This document shows, piece by piece, positions 26,871 through 35,857 of a DNA stretch of 64,000 nucleotides (position 1 is its first letter; the number at the start of each line of letters is the position of its first letter). Position numbers and translations under genes: made by a program. Source of the stretch: Alteribacillus persepolensis. GTDB lineage: Bacteria > Bacillota > Bacilli > Bacillales > Marinococcaceae. The stretch is from positions 62,001-126,000 of the forward strand of contig NZ_FNDK01000008.1 of NCBI RefSeq assembly GCF_900099605.1. The letters are read 5' to 3'. The notes below the pieces were generated by a model, which did not search any database, had not been told where the DNA came from, and was given only the letters and a program-made list of their open reading frames with translations.

Positions 26871-26990
26871 GCGCAAGCACCTACTCGCTCGAGGTTCCTT
26901 CGGTCCGACCATGGAAAGCCACAGGTCAGCTTTCCATGTGCCGGCCCTCCAGGACTTGTCGCTCGTGATCAAGGCGCTTGCGCTTTTCTT
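26849..26990. repeat. Inverted/direct repeat with GCTTGCGCTTTTCTTT ends
   Basis: GCTTGCGCTTTTCTTT occurs at 26849 and again at 26976 in direct orientation, and GCGCAAGC at 26871-26878 is the inverse of the second copy. The enclosed 100 bases contain GGAAAGCC/GGCTTTCC-like pairs (26911-26940). Its layout resembles known Bacillaceae intergenic repeats with GCTTGCGCTTTT ends. No coding capacity. Confidence 0.55.
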
Positions 26991-27104
26991 TATTAAAAAG
27001 GCTGTCGGGACAATACCTTTTTTTATGATGAACAGAATAAAAGTAATAGAAGAAATGGTGAGAAATTACAAAAAGTGGTGTAAGATAGAGCATGAAGGAG
27101 AAGG

Positions 27105-28136
27105 ATGTCTATGAAACGATTTCATGTTGCCGGGAGCAGAGTAATAAAGACAGGTATTGCTATCTTTATTACAGCCTGGCTGTGTGAATGGCTGGGATGG
27201 CCGCCTGTGTTTGCTGTCATTACAGCAATCGTAACAATAGAGCCCACAGTTTCGGACTCTATTAAAAAAGGGTTCATTCGTTTTCCGGCTTCTGCTATCG
27301 GCTCTTTTTACGCTGTTTTATTTATTTCGTTTTTCGACCATTCCCCTCTAACATATACATTAGCAGCTGTATGTACCATTACGACATGTGTCAAACTGCG
27401 TCTGCATGCTGGGCTGCTTGTAGCTACCCTTACTGCAGTAGCTATGGTAGAAGTTATTCATAGTAATTATATCATATCATTTTTTATACGATTGGGTACT
27501 ACCACCATTGGATTGATTGTTTCGACGGCGGTAAATATGTTTCTTTTCCCTCCTGATTACACAAAAAATATTGTCGAAAATATAAACAGCATGGCACAGA
27601 AAACTGGAAAAACTGTAGAAAATGTATTCAGGTATGTGCTGGAAGCTAGAGACAGGGAAGCCAAAGATAACCCGGGAGAGGAAATGATGGAGCAGCTGCA
27701 TAAAGCATTCCATCAAACTGAAACATTAATCCAGTTCCAAAAGGATGAAGCAAAATATCATCCTCTTACTGGAAGGGAGAAACGTCTCTTTGAATTAGTG
27801 CAAGATCAATTAACAAGACTGCGTATGATTCATTATCATGTAGACAATATCGTAAAAATACCGATGGAAACGCTTTCCTGGTCTGCTGAAGAACGATCAA
27901 CCGTTATGGGGGCCGTATTAAAACTAGCAGCAGAACTTCAAAGTGATTCTGCTTATGACCGGTCGCTCCACCAGAAACAGTTGTCTCATTTAATGGAATT
28001 ATTTTGGGAAGGAAATGAAGAAATCACTAAGAACAGTGATCAGCACCCCACTCATTTCCCGCCAGAACTCATTATTTTATATGAACTTTTAGCCATCTAC
28101 GAACAAGTAGAAGCTTTTTATGAACATCATCCTTGA
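27105..28136 (+). CDS. Aromatic acid exporter (FUSC/YgaE-like) membrane protein
   Basis: 343 residues. The N-terminal half has about five membrane helices in a FUSC/ArAE-like pattern (RVIKTGIAIFITAWLCEWLG, PPVFAVITAIVTIEPTVSDSI, GLLVATLTAVAMVEV, FFIRLGTTTIGLIVSTAVN); the C-terminal half is a soluble helical domain rich in charged residues and His. B. subtilis YgaE and YqjA are of this type; the substrate is unknown. ATG 27105 or 27111 could start; GAAGGAG is just upstream. Confidence 0.85.
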   Translation: MSMKRFHVAGSRVIKTGIAIFITAWLCEWLGWPPVFAVITAIVTIEPTVSDSIKKGFIRFPASAIGSFYAVLFISFFDHSPLTYTLAAVCTITTCVKLRLHAGLLVATLTAVAMVEVIHSNYIISFFIRLGTTTIGLIVSTAVNMFLFPPDYTKNIVENINSMAQKTGKTVENVFRYVLEARDREAKDNPGEEMMEQLHKAFHQTETLIQFQKDEAKYHPLTGREKRLFELVQDQLTRLRMIHYHVDNIVKIPMETLSWSAEERSTVMGAVLKLAAELQSDSAYDRSLHQKQLSHLMELFWEGNEEITKNSDQHPTHFPPELIILYELLAIYEQVEAFYEHHP

Positions 28137-28191
28137 TGAAAGGAAGATTGTCTCAAAAAAAAGCTGGTTTTTTTCCAATTGTGTACAAAAA

Positions 28192-28222
28192 AACAGACAA
28201 AGCTGTCAAAGCTCTGTCTGTT
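28192..28222 (-). terminator. Terminator of the SNF transporter gene
   Basis: AACAGACAAAGCT pairs with AGCTCTGTCTGTT around 5 bases; on the minus strand a run of T follows. Confidence 0.85.
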
Positions 28223-28227
28223 ATCCG

Positions 28228-29574
28228 TTACCAGACTCCTAAAACGTCTAAAAACGCAAAGATAATCGCAATGGGTGTAATATAGCGAATCGTAATGAAC
28301 CACACGTTAAAAAATCCGTGATTGAGCTGTGAGCCGCGTAAAAGTTCTTCTTTTAAATCCTCTCGTTTGATTTTTAACGGAACGAAGATAGCAATTAAAA
28401 GCGCTCCTAGCGGCAGCAGAATATTGCTGACAAGGTAATCGACGTTGTCGAAGAAGATATTTCCGAAAACGAGCCAGTCAGACAAGAGGCCGTATGACAG
28501 GTTGGAAGGAATACCCAGCAAAAAAATGCCGAGACCACCAATCCAGGCTGCTGCTTTTCTTCGTTGTGGATGATTTTTGGCAACAGTTGAAACTACAATT
28601 TCAAGCAAGGAAAATGCTGATGTTAGTGTTGCAAATAATAACAGCAGTAAAAACAGTGACAAGAACACAGATCCAAATGCCATTTCGCTAAACACAGCCG
28701 GCAATACTGTAAATATAAGGCTTGGGCCCTCATTTGGCTCTAAGTCAAACGCAAATACGCCTGGGAAAATAGCCAGGCCGGACAAAAGGGCAATCAATAT
28801 GCTTAATCCGACAATAGATGAAGCGGAACGAACAAGGTTTTCTTGTTTATTTAAGTAAGAGCTGTAGGTGACCATGATAGAAACTCCCAGACTCAATGAA
28901 AAAAACGCCTGTCCTAGTGCAAACAGTATGGTATCCCCGCCTACCTTGCTGAAGTCGGGCTGTAAGAAAAATGCAACACCTTCCATTGCTCCATCAAGGG
29001 TAAGAGAGCGGATGACCAACACAACAAATATAATAAATAAAGCGGGCATCATGATACCGCTGACGCGTTCGATTCCTTTTTGAATCCCGCCTTGAACGAC
29101 AAGAATTGTAATAATAATAAAGACAAAATGAGCGATACCTACTTCCCAATGATTGGAAATAACGGAGCCAAACAATACCTCATAGTCTCCCGCAGCCGGG
29201 TCCGTCAAACTTCCAGACAGACTCCGGAAAAAGTACGTAATAATCCATCCGCCCACAACGGCATAAAAAGACAAAATAAGGCAGGACGAGATAATGCCTA
29301 ATATTCCGATCCAATGCCACGCACTGTTTGGAGCTAATTCTTTATACGCTTGAATGGGCGGTTTTTGTGTTTTACGCCCGATAGCAAACTCTGCTAATAG
29401 CAATGATGTTCCTAAGATAAGTGTAAACAATAGAAAAATAAGAAAAAATGCGCCGCCGCCGCTCATACCAGTTACGTACGGCAGTTTCCATACAGCGCCA
29501 AGTCCAATTGCTGAGCCTGCGGCTGCCAAGATAAAACCTATTTTTGTCTTCCATTGATCGTTTGGTTGACTCAT
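28228..29574 (-). CDS. Sodium-dependent transporter, SNF/NSS family
   Basis: 448-residue neurotransmitter:sodium symporter family protein, about 11-12 membrane helices, LeuT fold. The sodium/substrate segment KIGFILAAAGSAIGLGAVWKLPYVTGMSGGGAFF is at the N-terminus, and GQAFFSLSLGVSIMVTYSSY marks TM6-7. Likely imports an amino acid with Na+. B. subtilis homologues are YhdH and YocR. ATG 29574 follows GAGGGG; an ATG at 29616 is in frame but has no ribosome site. The Na+ coupling suits a saline habitat. Confidence 0.93.
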   Translation of the reverse strand: MSQPNDQWKTKIGFILAAAGSAIGLGAVWKLPYVTGMSGGGAFFLIFLLFTLILGTSLLLAEFAIGRKTQKPPIQAYKELAPNSAWHWIGILGIISSCLILSFYAVVGGWIITYFFRSLSGSLTDPAAGDYEVLFGSVISNHWEVGIAHFVFIIITILVVQGGIQKGIERVSGIMMPALFIIFVVLVIRSLTLDGAMEGVAFFLQPDFSKVGGDTILFALGQAFFSLSLGVSIMVTYSSYLNKQENLVRSASSIVGLSILIALLSGLAIFPGVFAFDLEPNEGPSLIFTVLPAVFSEMAFGSVFLSLFLLLLLFATLTSAFSLLEIVVSTVAKNHPQRRKAAAWIGGLGIFLLGIPSNLSYGLLSDWLVFGNIFFDNVDYLVSNILLPLGALLIAIFVPLKIKREDLKEELLRGSQLNHGFFNVWFITIRYITPIAIIFAFLDVLGVW

Positions 29575-29684
29575 AGCTGTCCCCTCTTTTCTACAAACAT
29601 GCACAATTAAACACATTAGCGAATATATCCTTGAATTGTCAAGGAACAGAAGTGGTGTTTCCTTGTCATAAGGGTGGATGTGAA

Positions 29685-29713
29685 TTGATGTATTTCATAG
29701 TATGTGTTATAAT
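29685..29713 (+). promoter_or_regulatory. Promoter of yugI
   Basis: TTGATG, 17-base spacer, TATAAT (29708-29713), 35 bases before the start codon. Confidence 0.75.
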
Positions 29714-29747
29714 CTACAAGCTAATAAATTTTTTAGGAGATGTTTGC

Positions 29748-30161
29748 ATGTCGGTTAAGCAGTATGAAGTGGGAACCATTATGGAAGGTAAAGTAACAGG
29801 TGTAAAGCCGTTTGGAGCGTTTGTGGCACTGGACGAAAATAAGCAGGGACTTGTTCATATATCGGAAGTAGCTCATGGTTATGTGAAAGATATCCATGAT
29901 GCTTTATCCGTTGGTGATGAAGTAAAAGTGAAAATTAAGTCTATTGATGAAGAGTCCGGAAAGATCTCTCTTTCCATTCGTGATACAATGCCTGCTCCAG
30001 AAGGGAAAGAAGTACGCAGTCAACGCAGTGCACCAAAAGGCGGAAACAAGAATACTGGTCAAAAAAGCCAAGGGTTTAATACATTGGAAGATAAACTTAA
30101 AGACTGGTTAAAGCAATCGAACGAAATTCAAGCCGATTTAAATAAACGCATGAGAAAATAA
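29748..30161 (+). CDS. yugI: S1-domain RNA-binding general stress protein YugI (GSP13)
   Basis: 137 residues. S1 OB-fold at about residues 5-75: VGTIMEGKVTGVKPFGAFVALDENKQGLVHISEVAHGYV and the closing GKISLSIRD. A basic, low-complexity tail follows (RSQRSAPKGGNKNTGQ). B. subtilis YugI associates with ribosomes and is stress-induced. ATG 29748 follows AGGAGA by 7 bases. Single-gene unit with its own promoter and terminator. Confidence 0.95.
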   Translation: MSVKQYEVGTIMEGKVTGVKPFGAFVALDENKQGLVHISEVAHGYVKDIHDALSVGDEVKVKIKSIDEESGKISLSIRDTMPAPEGKEVRSQRSAPKGGNKNTGQKSQGFNTLEDKLKDWLKQSNEIQADLNKRMRK

Positions 30162-30170
30162 ATCAAGATA

Positions 30171-30209
30171 AAGATTACAGAGACTGACCGGTCTCTGTAA
30201 TCTTTTTTT
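30171..30209 (+). terminator. Terminator of yugI
   Basis: AAGATTACAGAGAC pairs with GTCTCTGTAATCTT (30191-30204), followed by T7. Confidence 0.92.
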
Positions 30210-30483
30210 AGCCTTGATAGTGTTCATATAAACCTATAAGAGTTTTATCGCTGTTCATTTACTAGCGGCAGGTACTAGCGGCAGGTGGTGATGCTTGCAG
30301 GAGAAGCATACACTGCACCTTCGTGAAATGTTCGGTATACAAGTTAAGCGAAAGCTGTATTTACGGTAAGTGCCCGCCGCAGCCTTACAGAAACAACAGA
30401 GTCTTTTTAATAAACAAAAACGTGACTGCTGCTTGAGAAACGCTTCTGGCTTTACTGCAATACCCTTGAATAAAAGGAAAGTA
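30210..30483. other. Gap between yugI and yuzA with a short tandem repeat
   Basis: No gene. ACTAGCGGCAGGT occurs twice in tandem at 30261-30286, followed by an ATGCTT/AAGCAT hairpin. Otherwise nothing recognised. Confidence 0.5.
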
Positions 30484-30711
30484 TTATCGTTGTGGTTCGG
30501 GGCTTCTTTCTAGTTCCTCATCTGGTTTTAACAACAGCGAGATGGAGTACAGCCCAGCAATTCCGACTAAAGAGTAAATAATACGAGACAAAGCGGCTTC
30601 TTGTCCGCCGAATATAGCTGCTACTAAGTCGAATCCAAAAAAGCCAATAAGTCCCCAGTTAATAGCACCAATAATGGTTAGCACCAAAGCTGCACGTTGT
30701 AGTCCGCTCAT
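30484..30711 (-). CDS. yuzA: DUF378 membrane protein YuzA
   Basis: 75-residue protein with two membrane helices (RAALVLTIIGAINWGLIGFFGFDLVAAIF and IIYSLVGIAGLYSISLLL), the full DUF378 signature including GAINWGLIG. The C-terminal tail is charged (PDEELERSPEPQR). Function unknown. ATG follows AGGAGGTGAAAGG. Confidence 0.92.
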   Translation of the reverse strand: MSGLQRAALVLTIIGAINWGLIGFFGFDLVAAIFGGQEAALSRIIYSLVGIAGLYSISLLLKPDEELERSPEPQR

Positions 30712-30831
30712 GAACCTTTCACCTCCTTTTTTCTAAAACGTATTTGTACTTCTTAGCATGATGAAATTTAAATAAAATATGCGTTGTTTCATCATTTTAA
30801 TGGATGGAGGCGCTTGCATGTAAAAAAAGGC

Positions 30832-30860
30832 TTGATTTGCGAATGGCGCTTCTATACATT
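30832..30860 (+). promoter_or_regulatory. Promoter of pgi
   Basis: TTGATT (30832-30837), 17-base spacer, TACATT (30855-30860), 36 bases before the start codon. Confidence 0.6.
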
Positions 30861-30895
30861 GGGATTAGAGGAATCAGAAATGGAGGAATTGTACG

Positions 30896-32254
30896 ATGGC
30901 AAAAGCAATTCGTTTTGATTACAGCAATGTATTGTCTACTTTTGTACAAGAAGAAGAAGTTGAGAATATAAAAGAAGCAGTTTCGCGTGCTCACCATGCT
31001 GTTCATCAAAAAACAGGAGCCGGAAATGACTTTCTTGGCTGGGTGGATTTGCCAAACGATTATGATAAAGAAGAGTTTTCTCGTATTCAAAAGGCATCAG
31101 AAAAGATTAAGGCTGACAGCGATGTGCTGCTTGTGATTGGAATTGGCGGGTCATACCTTGGAGCAAAAGCAGCCATTGAGGCATTGAGTCATTCATATCG
31201 CAATCAGTTAAATAAAGAAAAACGCGGTGGTCCGGAAATTTATTTTGCTGGTCATCACATCAGCCAATCTTATGTGAATGAATTAATGGATCTTTTGGAT
31301 GGAAAAGACGTATCCATAAACGTTATTTCAAAGTCCGGCACGACAACAGAGCCTGCGATAGCTTTTCGCATTTTCCGTCATTATTTAGAAAAAAGGTATG
31401 GAAAAGAGGAAGCAGCAAAACGCATCTATGCGACAACAGATAAAGAAAAGGGAGCATTAAAGACGTTAGCAGAACAAGAACAATATGAGACCTTTGTTGT
31501 CCCTGATGATGTAGGCGGCCGCTACTCCGTACTAAGCGCTGTTGGTTTATTGCCAATCGCGGCGTCTGGACTTGATATCACGAAGATGATGGAAGGTGCT
31601 GAACAAGCTCGGATCGATTTGTCGAAAGAAAATGTAGAGGAAAATGATGCTTATCAATATGCAGCACTCCGGCATATCTTTTATCAAAAAGGCAAAGCAG
31701 TAGAGTTGCTTGTGAATTATGAGCCGAAATTGCATTATATATCGGAATGGTGGAAACAGCTGTTTGGAGAAAGTGAAGGCAAAGATGAAAAAGGCTTATT
31801 TCCGGCAGCGGTTGACTTTTCTACCGACCTTCATTCGATGGGGCAGTATATTCAGGAAGGCAGACGCCATTTGTTTGAAACAGTCCTTCAAGTGGAACAT
31901 CCGGGAAAGGAAGTAATGATTGAAGAAACAGAAGACGACATGGATGGATTAAATTATTTAGCCGGACAATCCATGGACTTTGTAAATAAAAAAGCATTTG
32001 AAGGAACAATGCTTGCCCATACTGATGGAAACGTTCCAAACCTTGTCATACAAATTCCTGAACTAAATGAGTATTATTTTGGCTATCTTATATACTTTTT
32101 TGAAAAAGCATGCGCCATCAGCGGATACTTACTTGGAGTTAATCCATTTAATCAGCCTGGTGTGGAAGCATACAAGAAAAATATGTTTGCTCTGCTCGGC
32201 AAACCAGGATTTGAAGAAAGAAAACGCACACTAGAAAATCGATTGCATCCATAA
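30896..32254 (+). CDS. pgi: Glucose-6-phosphate isomerase
   Basis: Interconverts glucose-6-phosphate and fructose-6-phosphate. 452 residues, typical of the short Firmicutes enzymes. Motifs: [16 protein letters not shown] near residue 78, [16 protein letters not shown] near 142, [17 protein letters not shown] near 203, and the C-terminal [23 protein letters not shown] follows ATGGAGGAATTGTACG. Own promoter and terminator. Confidence 0.97.
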   Translation: MAKAIRFDYSNVLSTFVQEEEVENIKEAVSRAHHAVHQKTGAGNDFLGWVDLPNDYDKEEFSRIQKASEKIKADSDVLLVIGIGGSYLGAKAAIEALSHSYRNQLNKEKRGGPEIYFAGHHISQSYVNELMDLLDGKDVSINVISKSGTTTEPAIAFRIFRHYLEKRYGKEEAAKRIYATTDKEKGALKTLAEQEQYETFVVPDDVGGRYSVLSAVGLLPIAASGLDITKMMEGAEQARIDLSKENVEENDAYQYAALRHIFYQKGKAVELLVNYEPKLHYISEWWKQLFGESEGKDEKGLFPAAVDFSTDLHSMGQYIQEGRRHLFETVLQVEHPGKEVMIEETEDDMDGLNYLAGQSMDFVNKKAFEGTMLAHTDGNVPNLVIQIPELNEYYFGYLIYFFEKACAISGYLLGVNPFNQPGVEAYKKNMFALLGKPGFEERKRTLENRLHP

Positions 32255-32262
32255 AGCTTTTA

Positions 32263-32295
32263 CCCCAGCCTAAATAAGAGGCTGGGGTTTTTATT
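32263..32295 (+). terminator. Terminator of pgi
   Basis: CCCCAGCC pairs with GGCTGGGG, followed by TTTTTATTT. Confidence 0.9.
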
Positions 32296-32454
32296 TCTAG
32301 GAATAGTTAACGTGATGGAAACGGCAGTATATAAGTGAATTGGCGGATTCTGCTGCAGAAAATTGGCAGCAATTCAAGTTTTTTTAACGCACAAAAGCAT
32401 GAAAATAAAAAGAAACGGGGAAGCTAAAAGCAAAACGAAAAAAGGTGGATGCAA

Positions 32455-32853
32455 ATGATTGAAATACCATCTAAAATTGAAAACCATAAATTTGTGTTAT
32501 ATGACTTGGAGAAAAAACTAAAACCGCTTGGTTATGATATTGGAAGTAACTGGGACTATGACCATGGAAGTTTTGACTATAAAATGTCAGAAGAAGAAGG
32601 ATATCAATTTTTTCGTGTGCCGTTTACTGCTGTGGATGGGGAATTAGAACAAAAAGGTGTCACTGTGCAAGTAGGATGTCCATTTGTATTATCACACAAG
32701 TATCAAAACCATGTAGATAATGTAACAGAGCCGTACAATGCATTGTTTAACCAATTTTCTGAGCCCGTAGACCAAGATGCAGAAGTGCCGCAGGAGTCAA
32801 TAGATTTTGCGAACCGGTTAAATAAAGAATTGGAAGACATCTTATTGGCATAA
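32455..32853 (+). CDS. YugN-like family protein
   Basis: 132-residue cytoplasmic protein of the YugN-like family (IPSKIENHKFVLYDLEKKLKPLGYDIGSNWDYDHGSFDYKM). In Bacillus, yugN sits near yugI and the pgi-like gene, as here. Function unknown. ATG 32455 is 6 bases after AAGGTGG; the in-frame ATG at 32449 touches that site. Confidence 0.85.
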   Translation: MIEIPSKIENHKFVLYDLEKKLKPLGYDIGSNWDYDHGSFDYKMSEEEGYQFFRVPFTAVDGELEQKGVTVQVGCPFVLSHKYQNHVDNVTEPYNALFNQFSEPVDQDAEVPQESIDFANRLNKELEDILLA

Positions 32854-32921
32854 ATAGATTGTTGTCCCGTTTTTCATTTGATAGGGTAAAGAAAAGAGGG
32901 AAACGGGGGAGGAAGTCACTT

Positions 32922-33080
32922 ATGGGAGAGGCAATGATGTTTGGTGCAGCTGTTTTTGCAGGCTGGGTTATTCTTGATGTCACCAAGGCTAGAGACTGGC
33001 GAAACATGAACTTGCTAGAGTCATTGATAGCGGGCTTTTTTGGAGCGGTTGGCTGGTATATGATTGATTTGTTTTTATAA
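32922..33080 (+). CDS. Small membrane protein, unknown
   Basis: 52 residues from ATG 32922, 9 bases after GGGGGAGG. Two hydrophobic segments (MFGAAVFAGWVILDV and LIAGFFGAVGWYMIDLFL) are split by a charged loop (TKARDWRN). I do not recognise a family. The frame opens further upstream (32859), but the added residues are basic and lack a ribosome site. Confidence 0.6.
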   Translation: MGEAMMFGAAVFAGWVILDVTKARDWRNMNLLESLIAGFFGAVGWYMIDLFL

Positions 33081-33082
33081 TA

Positions 33083-33111
33083 TTGACAGAAACGATAATC
33101 AGTTTTATAAT
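33083..33111 (+). promoter_or_regulatory. Promoter of tRNA-Ala
   Basis: TTGACA (33083-33088), 17-base spacer, TATAAT (33106-33111): a consensus promoter 23 bases before the tRNA. Confidence 0.9.
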
Positions 33112-33134
33112 GAAAACTATCATTTTCAGTCAAA

Positions 33135-33210
33135 GGGGCATTAGCTCAGCCGGGAGAGCGCCACACTGGCAGTGTGGAGGTCAGCGGTTCGAGCCCGCTA
33201 TGCTCCACCA
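33135..33210 (+). tRNA. tRNA-Ala (GGC)
   Basis: 76 nucleotides including encoded CCA. Acceptor GGGGCAT pairs with ATGCTCC with the G3-U70 wobble that marks alanine tRNAs. Anticodon stem CCACA/TGTGG encloses loop CTGGCAG, anticodon GGC. T-arm has GGTTCGAGCC. Single tRNA gene with its own promoter and terminator. Confidence 0.98.
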
Positions 33211-33232
33211 CATTTACCATACTTACATAGCT

Positions 33233-33276
33233 AATAACGTCGGTTTGAGGTTTATCTCGGCCCGGCGTTATTTTTA
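33233..33276 (+). terminator. Terminator of tRNA-Ala
   Basis: AATAACGTCGG pairs with CCGGCGTTATT (one mismatch), then TTTTTAT. Confidence 0.75.
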
Positions 33277-33302
33277 TATTTGTTTCTGCTGTTTTGAACA
33301 TA

Positions 33303-33360
33303 AAAAAAAGAAAAATCGAAGGCATTCACCGTGCTGAACGGAGAAACCCTTCGATTTTTC
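33303..33360 (-). terminator. Terminator of sda
   Basis: GAAAAATCGAAGG (33310-33322) pairs with CCTTCGATTTTTC (33348-33360); T8 follows on the minus strand. Confidence 0.85.
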
Positions 33361-33366
33361 TATTCA

Positions 33367-33528
33367 TTACCGGCTTGCTTGTACTGGAACCATTGGAGCA
33401 GGTATTTGTGCAGATAATCCACGTCGCTTTATTTCAGCGTGGAGCAGTTCAATAAATTCTCTATCTAACTGCAATTCCGTTGCCTTTTCGTACGCTTCCA
33501 TCAACACGTTGTCACTAATGAAATACAT
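33367..33528 (-). CDS. sda: Sda sporulation checkpoint inhibitor
   Basis: 53-residue protein. Sda binds histidine kinase KinA and blocks its autophosphorylation when replication initiation is disturbed, halting sporulation. The helical-hairpin signature is visible: [30 protein letters not shown], closely like B. subtilis Sda ([26 protein letters not shown]). A Pro-rich tail ([13 protein letters not shown]) is longer than usual. ATG 33528 follows AAAGGAG by 7 bases. It has a consensus promoter and DnaA boxes upstream, as in B. subtilis, where DnaA regulates the gene. Confidence 0.92.
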   Translation of the reverse strand: MYFISDNVLMEAYEKATELQLDREFIELLHAEIKRRGLSAQIPAPMVPVQASR

Positions 33529-33613
33529 ACATTTTCTCCTTTGCTTAACTTTAGTTCAAGGATTCCTTTTCCATAAACGACCATGAAAAGGAATTTTTTG
33601 GTTGCCACAAGAC

Positions 33614-33642
33614 ATTATACATGAAAGAACATAACAAATCAA
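33614..33642 (-). promoter_or_regulatory. Promoter of sda
   Basis: Minus strand: TTGATT (33637-33642), 17-base spacer, TATAAT (33614-33619), giving a leader of about 78 bases. Confidence 0.8.
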
Positions 33643-33656
33643 TATTTTTTGGAGGA

Positions 33657-33697
33657 TAATTCACAATTGTTTGCGTCTGTTTCTTACCTGTGCATAA
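33657..33697. promoter_or_regulatory. DnaA boxes upstream of the sda promoter
   Basis: TGTGCATAA at 33689-33697 is a perfect DnaA box (TTATGCACA on the minus strand), and TAATTCACA at 33657-33665 differs by one base. They begin 15 bases upstream of the sda -35. DnaA control of sda is known in B. subtilis. Confidence 0.65.
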
Positions 33698-33850
33698 AAT
33701 TGCTATTCCGTATACAATAGACGATAGAGAAAAGTTTTTGTTAGGAATGAAGAAAGAAACTTGAAAAAATGCTTGAAAAGAGGCAAACTGATACAAAAAG
33801 CTTTTCTTTTTACAACAAGCGGAGGCAGGAATGACGAGGAGGAAATGGAC

Positions 33851-35020
33851 ATGAATTTTGAAAAAGTGATAGATAGGCAAAAAACCAATTCAATGAAGTG
33901 GGATTTTGTTTCGGAACGATATGGTTCCGATGATTTATGGCCGATGTGGGTAGCAGATATGGATTTTAGGGCCCCGCAGCCGGTATTAGATGCGATGCAG
34001 GAAGTAATAAATCATGGGGTTTTTGGTTATCATAGACGCCCTGATTCTTTATTTGAGGCTACGGCGTCATGGTTAAAAAAGCGTTTTGACTGGGGCGTAG
34101 AAAACAATCAGCTCGTATATACACCTGGGGTAGTTCCTGCTATCAGTCACCTTATTCAAACGTTCACAGAAAAAGGAGACGGAGTGATTATTCAGCCTCC
34201 TGTGTATTATCCTTTTTACGCACTGATCAATTACAATGACCGCAAGCTTTTGCGCAATCCTCTAAAAGAAACCGAGCAAGGATTTGCGATGGATATAGAA
34301 GATTTAGAAAAACAGATGCAAGAAGGCGCAAAAATGTTGTTACTGTGCAGTCCGCACAATCCGATTGGCAGAGTATGGAGTCAGGAAGAATTAGAACAAG
34401 TAGCGAAGTTGTGCGAAAAATACAATGTTCTTGTTGTTTCCGATGAAATTCATGCTGATTTAGTGCTCAAAGGAACACATACGCCGTTTGCTAAGCTGGC
34501 TGCTGACAAAGGTATGGATGTTGATGTGATTACGTGTATGGCACCAAGTAAAACATTTAATCTAGCGGCATTGCAATTGTCTTATGTTGTTTTTCAGCAG
34601 GAGGAAGCAAAAAAACAATATGAAGAACAACTGCAGCGTCAATTTGTCGGCATTGACAATCCGTTTGCCACAGTTGCAGCTGAAGCGGCATACCGAGAAG
34701 GGGAAGAGTGGCTGGAGAAGCTGCTTGATTATGTACAGGATAATGTGGATTTTGTTAAACAATATATTGAAACGAACATCCCTGTGATGAACGTCATTGA
34801 ACCAGAAGGTACATACTTAGTATGGATTGATATGAGAGAGCTGAACATGGGGGCTTCTAAACTTCAGTCGTGGCTTCGAGAAGAAGGGAAGCTGGCATTA
34901 AGTGACGGTCATATATTTGGCAATGAAGGCGCAGGATTTGCCCGTATTAATGTTGCAGCGCCGCGTGCAAATGTTGAAGAAGGGCTCAATCGTTTGAAAC
35001 AAGCATATGATAAACTGTAA
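33851..35020 (+). CDS. patB: PatB/MalY-type C-S lyase
   Basis: 389-residue PLP fold-type I enzyme; B. subtilis PatB (387) is a cystathionine beta-lyase. Features are the N-terminal RQKTNSMKWDFV and MWVADMDFRAP, the PPVYYPFY substrate loop, CSPHNPIGRVW near 180, VVSDEIHADLVL near 205 and the PLP lysine in CMAPSKTFNLAALQLSY near 245. ATG 33851 follows GAGGAGG by 8 bases; the frame is open upstream to 33761. It makes homocysteine or releases thiols, linking to metK and cysK. Confidence 0.94.
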   Translation: MNFEKVIDRQKTNSMKWDFVSERYGSDDLWPMWVADMDFRAPQPVLDAMQEVINHGVFGYHRRPDSLFEATASWLKKRFDWGVENNQLVYTPGVVPAISHLIQTFTEKGDGVIIQPPVYYPFYALINYNDRKLLRNPLKETEQGFAMDIEDLEKQMQEGAKMLLLCSPHNPIGRVWSQEELEQVAKLCEKYNVLVVSDEIHADLVLKGTHTPFAKLAADKGMDVDVITCMAPSKTFNLAALQLSYVVFQQEEAKKQYEEQLQRQFVGIDNPFATVAAEAAYREGEEWLEKLLDYVQDNVDFVKQYIETNIPVMNVIEPEGTYLVWIDMRELNMGASKLQSWLREEGKLALSDGHIFGNEGAGFARINVAAPRANVEEGLNRLKQAYDKL

Positions 35021-35211
35021 AATATCTTCTTGAAAAAAAGGAATTTATAGGAAGAACGGAGAATAGTGTTAATGAAGCAATAAAACTAGAATAAACTGGA
35101 TGTAACCGTGTGTGAAAAAGTTGGAAACCGGAACATGGATAAGCAGCTGGTAGGGATTGGCGAGTTTTCTTGTACTTTAAATTTTGGTATGAAAAAGGAG
35201 CCCTGTTTATC

Positions 35212-35391
35212 ATGCAAAAATGTTACACGGTAGAGTTGCAAAAAGAATGTGAGGACAAGCTGGGCCGGTTGTTGTCTAAAGATGAAGATCAGTTTATTAA
35301 ATGGTTAGCAGACCGCCAACAAAAAGAAGATGAGCTGTTGATGAGCAATAACAATCAAAAGACAAATCAAATGATAGAAGCAGAAAGTTGA
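35212..35391 (+). CDS. Short helical protein, unknown
   Basis: 59 residues from ATG 35212, 11 bases after AAAGGAG. Highly charged and helical (ELQKECEDKLGRLLSKDEDQFIKWLADRQQKEDELL), no membrane segment. I do not recognise it. A good terminator right after supports a real transcript. Confidence 0.6.
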   Translation: MQKCYTVELQKECEDKLGRLLSKDEDQFIKWLADRQQKEDELLMSNNNQKTNQMIEAES

Positions 35392-35422
35392 TATGAACAG
35401 TACATGTGCATGTGTCAAGCAG

Positions 35423-35470
35423 AAAGGCTGCCGCAAATAATAAGCATTTGCAGCGGCCTTTCTCTTTTTT
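35423..35470 (+). terminator. Terminator past the short helical gene
   Basis: A 16-base stem between 35423-35438 and 35446-35461 with two mismatches, ending TTTCTCTTTTTT. Confidence 0.85.
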
Positions 35471-35857
35471 GCGTTTTAGGAAAAATGGGAGAAGCGGAGA
35501 ACTTGTTTATCACGGGGGGTTATTGATGTCATGAACAGACTGGAAAAGTTGTATATGTGCAGCGAAGCACTTGCTTTCACTGGAAGATTTGGTGATGGTT
35601 AAGTTGTTGTACACTTTATGCACATTTGTCTTTGTTAAACAAGGAAAAGAGTATTATTTTGGCGCTTCTTGTATATTCCGTTAGTATCTAGACCTGATAA
35701 GAGAAACTTTTGCTGCACCTGGTGCTGTGGATGGATTTGACGGTTATGAGCGTTTTTTGAGAACATATGTATATATTAGTGTTTCAGTCAGCAATGAATA
35801 AAAAAGGGCAAGAGACGATTGTTTACTCTTCCTTGCTTGAAAAAGAGGCGAATCAAA
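35471..35857. other. Gap before ywpF
   Basis: About 390 bases without a supported gene. It contains one perfect DnaA box TTATGCACA at 35616-35624. No promoter of consensus quality was seen. Confidence 0.4.

Noticed and set aside
26429-27114. Several overlapping frames in the patA downstream gap
   Set aside because: They are translations of repeat DNA, share no family features and have no ribosome sites.
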